Assembly (NCBI GenBank): GCA_001994995.1
Contig: MDJM01000030.1
Span: 1-64,000, forward strand
Source: Candidatus Parepulonipiscium sp. PG-Nuni2H_MBin01
GTDB lineage: Bacteria > Bacillota > Clostridia > Lachnospirales > Cellulosilyticaceae
DNA length: 64,000 bases
Direction of reading: 5' to 3'
In this document: positions 60,807 through 64,000 of the stretch, one piece after another
How the letters are laid out: every line of letters begins with the position of its first letter
Numbering within the stretch: the first letter of the stretch is position 1
Made by a program: the position numbers and the translations under genes
Notes under the pieces: generated by a model
Seen by the model: the letters and a program-made list of their open reading frames with translations, nothing else
Databases searched by the model: none
What the model was told of the DNA's origin: nothing

Positions 60807-61709
60807 ATGAAAGAATTACTTACAGATTTCATAACTAGCGAACCTACTTATAAAGAGGTTGATGATGACCATACAGTCAATGTGCTTTCTGTCGATGAGA
60901 ACATTAAGGCAATGCTAAAATATTTAATATTCCATAAAAAGGAAACTCTAAAAATTACAAAAGCTATTACACAGGAGCAGTTAGACAATTGTGAGCCTAT
61001 AGTGCATAGATTCGGGCTTATTGAATTTAATGAAGAAGGTCAAAAGCCTGTTATATTAATTACAGATAGTAGTGGTACTAATGCATTTGAACCTTTAAGA
61101 AACAAAAAGACTCATGAAAATAACCTCTCAATGTTTATGAACGGAAATTCCTTATCAAACATAACAAACATTACTTACAAGAGACACAAGCCTGAAATTG
61201 CAACTTTAGGTAGAAAAAAGAGAAAAGAGTTGCTTAATTCTTTGCGTGCGGATGCTAACTTTACGACTACTGAATTAGATTCTAGCACTGTAATAGATAG
61301 ATTGCACAATATGGTAGATATATCAGTAATTCCAGTAATAAGAAGAGCAGTAGTTGAAAACATTACGACTCACCGTTTAGTAACGTTACTTGCAACGTCT
61401 GTACCAAGTCCTCTTATTGATAAGATTTTACAACAAGATGATTTAGCAGATGATTTCTATACTATGAATGAAATTAAAATTTATCCTAATAATGTGCTTG
61501 AAGTGGTGGACACGGAAAATAGAATAGCGTACTTACTCCTTAATGTACCAGATGCTTGGTATTCAAATCCTAAAATTGCTACTGGGCCAGGAGTTATGAA
61601 GGAGAGTTCTTATATTGAGACTGTAAGTAAGTATTACACAAGCAAGTCTGTAGATAGCGCATTAAGAGAACATACAATTAAGACAATACTTATATCTAGA
61701 ATGGAATAA
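60807..61709 (+). CDS. Unrecognised 300-residue protein
   Basis: I do not recognise this protein. It is soluble-looking without signal or membrane segments. The N-terminal part (about 25-75) is mixed charged helix. A loop with VILITDSSGTNAFEP follows. The middle carries a basic KRHKPEIATLGRKKRKELL tract, and the C-terminal part has IDRLHNMVDISVIPVIRRAVVEN and NVLEVVDTENRIAYLLLNVPDAWYS. ATG follows AAAGGAGAG. It stands alone with a perfect promoter and a terminator, so it should be well expressed. Divergent from the Mrr-like gene. Confidence 0.75.
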   Translation: MKELLTDFITSEPTYKEVDDDHTVNVLSVDENIKAMLKYLIFHKKETLKITKAITQEQLDNCEPIVHRFGLIEFNEEGQKPVILITDSSGTNAFEPLRNKKTHENNLSMFMNGNSLSNITNITYKRHKPEIATLGRKKRKELLNSLRADANFTTTELDSSTVIDRLHNMVDISVIPVIRRAVVENITTHRLVTLLATSVPSPLIDKILQQDDLADDFYTMNEIKIYPNNVLEVVDTENRIAYLLLNVPDAWYSNPKIATGPGVMKESSYIETVSKYYTSKSVDSALREHTIKTILISRME

Positions 61710-61718
61710 ATATAAATT

Positions 61719-61751
61719 ATAGGCTCAGCAATTAGTTCGGGCCTATTTTTT
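61719..61751 (+). terminator. Intrinsic terminator of the 300-residue gene
   Basis: ATAGGC / GCCTAT (61719-61724 and 61741-61746), 16-nt loop, followed by TTTTT. Confidence 0.75.
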
Positions 61752-61768
61752 ATGAGAGCCTGTTAAAT

Positions 61769-61796
61769 GTATAGTTTGGATAATTTTAGTCTATAC
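61769..61796. repeat. Inverted repeat upstream of the GHL10 gene
   Basis: GTATAG (61769-61774) and CTATAC (61791-61796) are inverted repeats separated by 16 nt, about 55 nt before the gene start. It could be an operator; no proof. Confidence 0.4.
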
Positions 61797-61852
61797 TTTA
61801 CTTAGGGGATATTACTTAATGATAAAATTAATTTAATAGAAAGAGGAACATT

Positions 61853-63394
61853 ATGAATAAAAAATTAATGACAGTAGCAGTAGGAGCTACATTACTACTA
61901 GCTTCATTAACCACTGTACTTGCAAGAGAGGATGAAGATGTTAGGGCAGTTTGGATAACTACAGTTTACAATAGTGACTTTCCTAAAAATATTGATGATC
62001 CGCTAAAACAGCAGCTAGAATTTTCAAACTACTTAGACGAACTGCAAACGATTGGTATAAATACAATAATGGTACAAGTTCGCCCCACTGCAGATGCATT
62101 ATATGAATCAAGCATAAATCCTTGGTCTAATGTACTTACAGGTGTTCAGGGTCAATATCCAGGATATGACCCACTAGCTTTTATGGTGCATGAAGCACAT
62201 AAGCGCAATATGGAAATTCATGCTTGGCTTAATCCATATCGAGTAACTACTAAAGGTCAATCAATAGATGAGTTAAGTGTATTTCATCCAGCAGTACAAA
62301 ATCCCTCGTGGACATTTGAATATAATGAAGCTTTGTATTACAACCCGGAGCTTGAGGTTGTAAAGGTCCATATTGAAGAAACGGTGCGTGAGATTGTCGC
62401 AAACTATGATATAGATGGGATACATTTTGATGACTATTTTTATCCGGCAGGCTATCCTTTAGGCGATGGTGAGTCTAAAGATGGCGAAGAGGCAAATAGG
62501 CGCAGGGAAAATGTTAATGATATGGTGGAGCGAGTAAGTAAGGTTATTAAGGAAACGGATGATTCGGTGGCGTTTGGAATTAGCCCGCTTGGTATTTGGA
62601 AAAATGATTTATCGGATATTACGGGGTCTAGCACAAATGGCGGTGAGTCGTATTACAATGTGTATGCGGATACTAGGACGTGGATACAAGAGGAATGGAT
62701 AGATTATGTGGTGCCGCAAATATATTGGGAGATTGGACATGACTCAGCAGATTATGAAACGTTAGTGAGATGGTGGTCAAATGAGGTGTCTAATACTGAT
62801 GTGGACCTTTATATAGGGCATGGGTTGTATAAAGAGAGTGTGGCGCTAGAGATTGCGCAGCAGCTTGCTATTAATGAGAAGTACGACCAAGTTGACGGTA
62901 GTATATTTTTTACTATGGGAGATATTTTAAGCAATTCGGGTAATTCTAAAGATCAATTAACTACTTATTATAATGATAAAATTCCGCCACAACCTGCTGA
63001 AGAGGATTCGGATAAGTTGACTGTAGTGGCTGACCCTAACGGAGAAATTCAGCTAGTGATTAATAATGAGTTAGTAGTGCCATCAGTAACACCTTATATA
63101 GATGCGGATGCTGAAACTACATTAGTGCCGGTTAGAGTGGTTTCGGAAAATTTAGGTGCGTTTATAAATTGGGATGGAGATAACCGAGTTATAACTATAA
63201 TAGATAATGGGAGACGCATAAATTTACAAATTGATAACCTTGTGGCAACTGTAGATGGTAATGAGGTGACTCTTTTACTTGCTCCTAAAATTATAGATGA
63301 TACGGCTATGGTGCCTATTAGGTTTATAAGCGAATATTTGGATGCTACGGTAGAATGGGAAGAGGATAATCGGGTTATTCGGATTGATAAGTGA
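61853..63394 (+). CDS. Secreted GHL10 glycosyl hydrolase-like protein with copper amine oxidase-like domain
   Basis: A 513-residue exported protein. The signal peptide (about 1-24, VGATLLLASLTTVLA) ends before ARED. The GHL10 domain (PF02638, formerly DUF187; about 28-340) starts VRAVWITTVYNSDFPKN and has MVQVRPTADALYESSINPWS, EIHAWLNPYRVTT, IDGIHFDDYFYP and WIDYVVPQIYWEIG. These TIM-barrel proteins act on polysaccharide or peptidoglycan. The C-terminal copper amine oxidase-like N1 domain (about 390-513) binds the cell surface or stabilises the protein. Start ATG behind AAGAGGA. Substrate unproven. Confidence 0.92.
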   Translation: MNKKLMTVAVGATLLLASLTTVLAREDEDVRAVWITTVYNSDFPKNIDDPLKQQLEFSNYLDELQTIGINTIMVQVRPTADALYESSINPWSNVLTGVQGQYPGYDPLAFMVHEAHKRNMEIHAWLNPYRVTTKGQSIDELSVFHPAVQNPSWTFEYNEALYYNPELEVVKVHIEETVREIVANYDIDGIHFDDYFYPAGYPLGDGESKDGEEANRRRENVNDMVERVSKVIKETDDSVAFGISPLGIWKNDLSDITGSSTNGGESYYNVYADTRTWIQEEWIDYVVPQIYWEIGHDSADYETLVRWWSNEVSNTDVDLYIGHGLYKESVALEIAQQLAINEKYDQVDGSIFFTMGDILSNSGNSKDQLTTYYNDKIPPQPAEEDSDKLTVVADPNGEIQLVINNELVVPSVTPYIDADAETTLVPVRVVSENLGAFINWDGDNRVITIIDNGRRINLQIDNLVATVDGNEVTLLLAPKIIDDTAMVPIRFISEYLDATVEWEEDNRVIRIDK

Positions 63395-63428
63395 TAGTCA
63401 GTTAATTTAGTTAAGAAAGGAATGACAT

Positions 63429-64000
63429 ATGGAATTTATAACTCTATTATTAGATGTACTAATTGGTATAGTAGGGTTTGGCGTAAGTGCTTTAGTGGTG
63501 ATATTGAAGTTGATACTGGCACTAATAGGCGGTATAGTTGTGGGTGTAAAGCTAAGGAGTATATTAGCGTTTGCAATTGCTGCAGGATTTTTATTCTTTT
63601 TCCCTTGGGCTATAATATTTACACCATTTGTGCCAAAACGCCAACCAAAGTTAGATAAATATTTAAGAAATCATCCTGATTTTAAAGGTAAAGACCCTGT
63701 TATTTCGTCGATTATGGCGTTGTCTGCTATAGTGGCTAAGGCGGATGGGCAGATTACTAAGGAAGAAGTAAATTTAATTAAAGCAACTGTAAGTTATGAG
63801 TTTAATTTAAGCGCCGAGGCTATGAATGAATATGAGGGTGCTTTTGTATATGGGCGAGATAATCCGGATACTTACCCTATGTTTACTAAGACGTTGTCGG
63901 TATGTAGCCAAAGTAGAATTTCGCAAGTTATATTTATGCTAATAAGGTTGTCTATTAAGGATGATAACACTATTAAGCCAGAGTGCATTAACATTTTAAA
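63429..64000 (+). CDS. TerB-like membrane protein, partial (cut by window end)
   Basis: The reading frame starting at ATG 63429, behind AAAGGA, is open to the window end (about 190 residues seen). Two hydrophobic helices (about 5-30 and 48-70) lead to a TerB/DjlA-like domain: SSIMALSAIVAKADGQITKEE, then VNLIKATVSYEFNLSAEAM. In DjlA-type proteins a J-domain follows the TerB-like domain; here it would lie beyond the end, so the call is incomplete. It lies 34 nt after the GHL10 stop and may be co-transcribed. An overlapping frame at 63422-63658 is a shadow. Confidence 0.75.
   Translation, partial: MEFITLLLDVLIGIVGFGVSALVVILKLILALIGGIVVGVKLRSILAFAIAAGFLFFFPWAIIFTPFVPKRQPKLDKYLRNHPDFKGKDPVISSIMALSAIVAKADGQITKEEVNLIKATVSYEFNLSAEAMNEYEGAFVYGRDNPDTYPMFTKTLSVCSQSRISQVIFMLIRLSIKDDNTIKPECINIL

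Noticed and set aside
63422-63658. 78-codon ORF at the end of the window
   Set aside because: Its frame is offset from the TerB-like frame starting at 63429, which has a Shine-Dalgarno, membrane helices and a recognisable domain running to the window end.
1-64000. tRNA, rRNA, insertion sequences, phage genes, integrase or attachment sites
   Set aside because: None recognised on either strand by eye. Small or divergent RNAs could be missed without a covariance search.

Overview
The window is a chromosomal segment of a low-GC, endospore-forming Gram-positive bacterium, most likely a member of the Clostridia (Lachnospirales-like). Four things support this. Gene order matches Clostridia: mreB-mreC-mreD-mrdA-minC-minD-minE-rodA-mgsA, and gmk-rpoZ-priA-def-fmt-rsmB-rlmN-stp-prkC-rsgA-rpe-thiN-spoVM. 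MinE is present, as in Clostridia but not Bacillus. There are sporulation genes (an alpha/beta-type SASP, SpoVM, LonB). Intergenic regions are AT-rich with consensus sigma-A promoters and hairpin-plus-T-tract terminators. No tRNA, rRNA, CRISPR array, insertion sequence or phage gene was seen.

Layout. Positions 1-5000 hold a truncated AAA-ATPase/nuclease gene, htpG, a small SASP gene, and a DUF3793-flavodoxin pair with a consensus promoter. Positions 5001-13948 (minus strand) are one cell-shape and division operon running from mreB to mgsA, with its own promoter just downstream of radC. Positions 14017-22944 (mostly minus) hold radC, two radical-SAM genes, an RsmF-type methyltransferase, a degenerate M23 protein, an agmatinase-family enzyme, a DUF378 gene, a probable 22-residue peptide gene and a 2-hydroxyacid dehydrogenase. 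At about 24.8 kb, rqcH (minus) and gmk (plus) diverge. From there to 43.7 kb the plus strand carries the conserved nucleotide, translation-quality and Ser/Thr-kinase block, then spoVM, then asp23-fakA-recG-rsmD-coaD; rpmB is the one minus-strand gene inside it. Positions 44.5-47.7 kb are tig-clpP-clpX. A block of accessory genes follows (47.8-55.0 kb): DUF1653, Sel1 repeats, flavoprotein, diguanylate cyclase, dCache receptor, membrane protein, YibE/F. LonB and EngB come next, followed by a very repetitive 850-residue protein, a membrane-anchored Mrr-like protein, an unrecognised 300-residue protein, a GHL10 glycosidase and a partial TerB-like gene cut by the window end.

How the genes work together. 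The mre/min/rodA/PBP2 operon couples wall elongation and division-site selection. Stp and PrkC are a phosphatase/kinase pair, PrkC having extracellular PASTA domains, and they sit beside the ribosome GTPase RsgA. Tig, ClpP, ClpX and LonB handle protein folding and turnover, and RqcH handles stalled-ribosome products. The diguanylate cyclase and the dCache receptor are transcribed divergently and appear to share one palindromic -35 box.

The least explained signals are: two similar leader-RNA-like elements (about 53 nt) upstream of rqcH and of an unknown membrane protein; a 19-bp perfect palindrome in the htpG promoter; a 22-residue hydrophobic peptide gene with its own terminator; a decameric 15-bp repeat coding an acidic/basic tail in PrkC; and the 39-bp/78-bp repeat protein downstream of engB. 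All functional calls are from reading motifs and context; no database search was possible.
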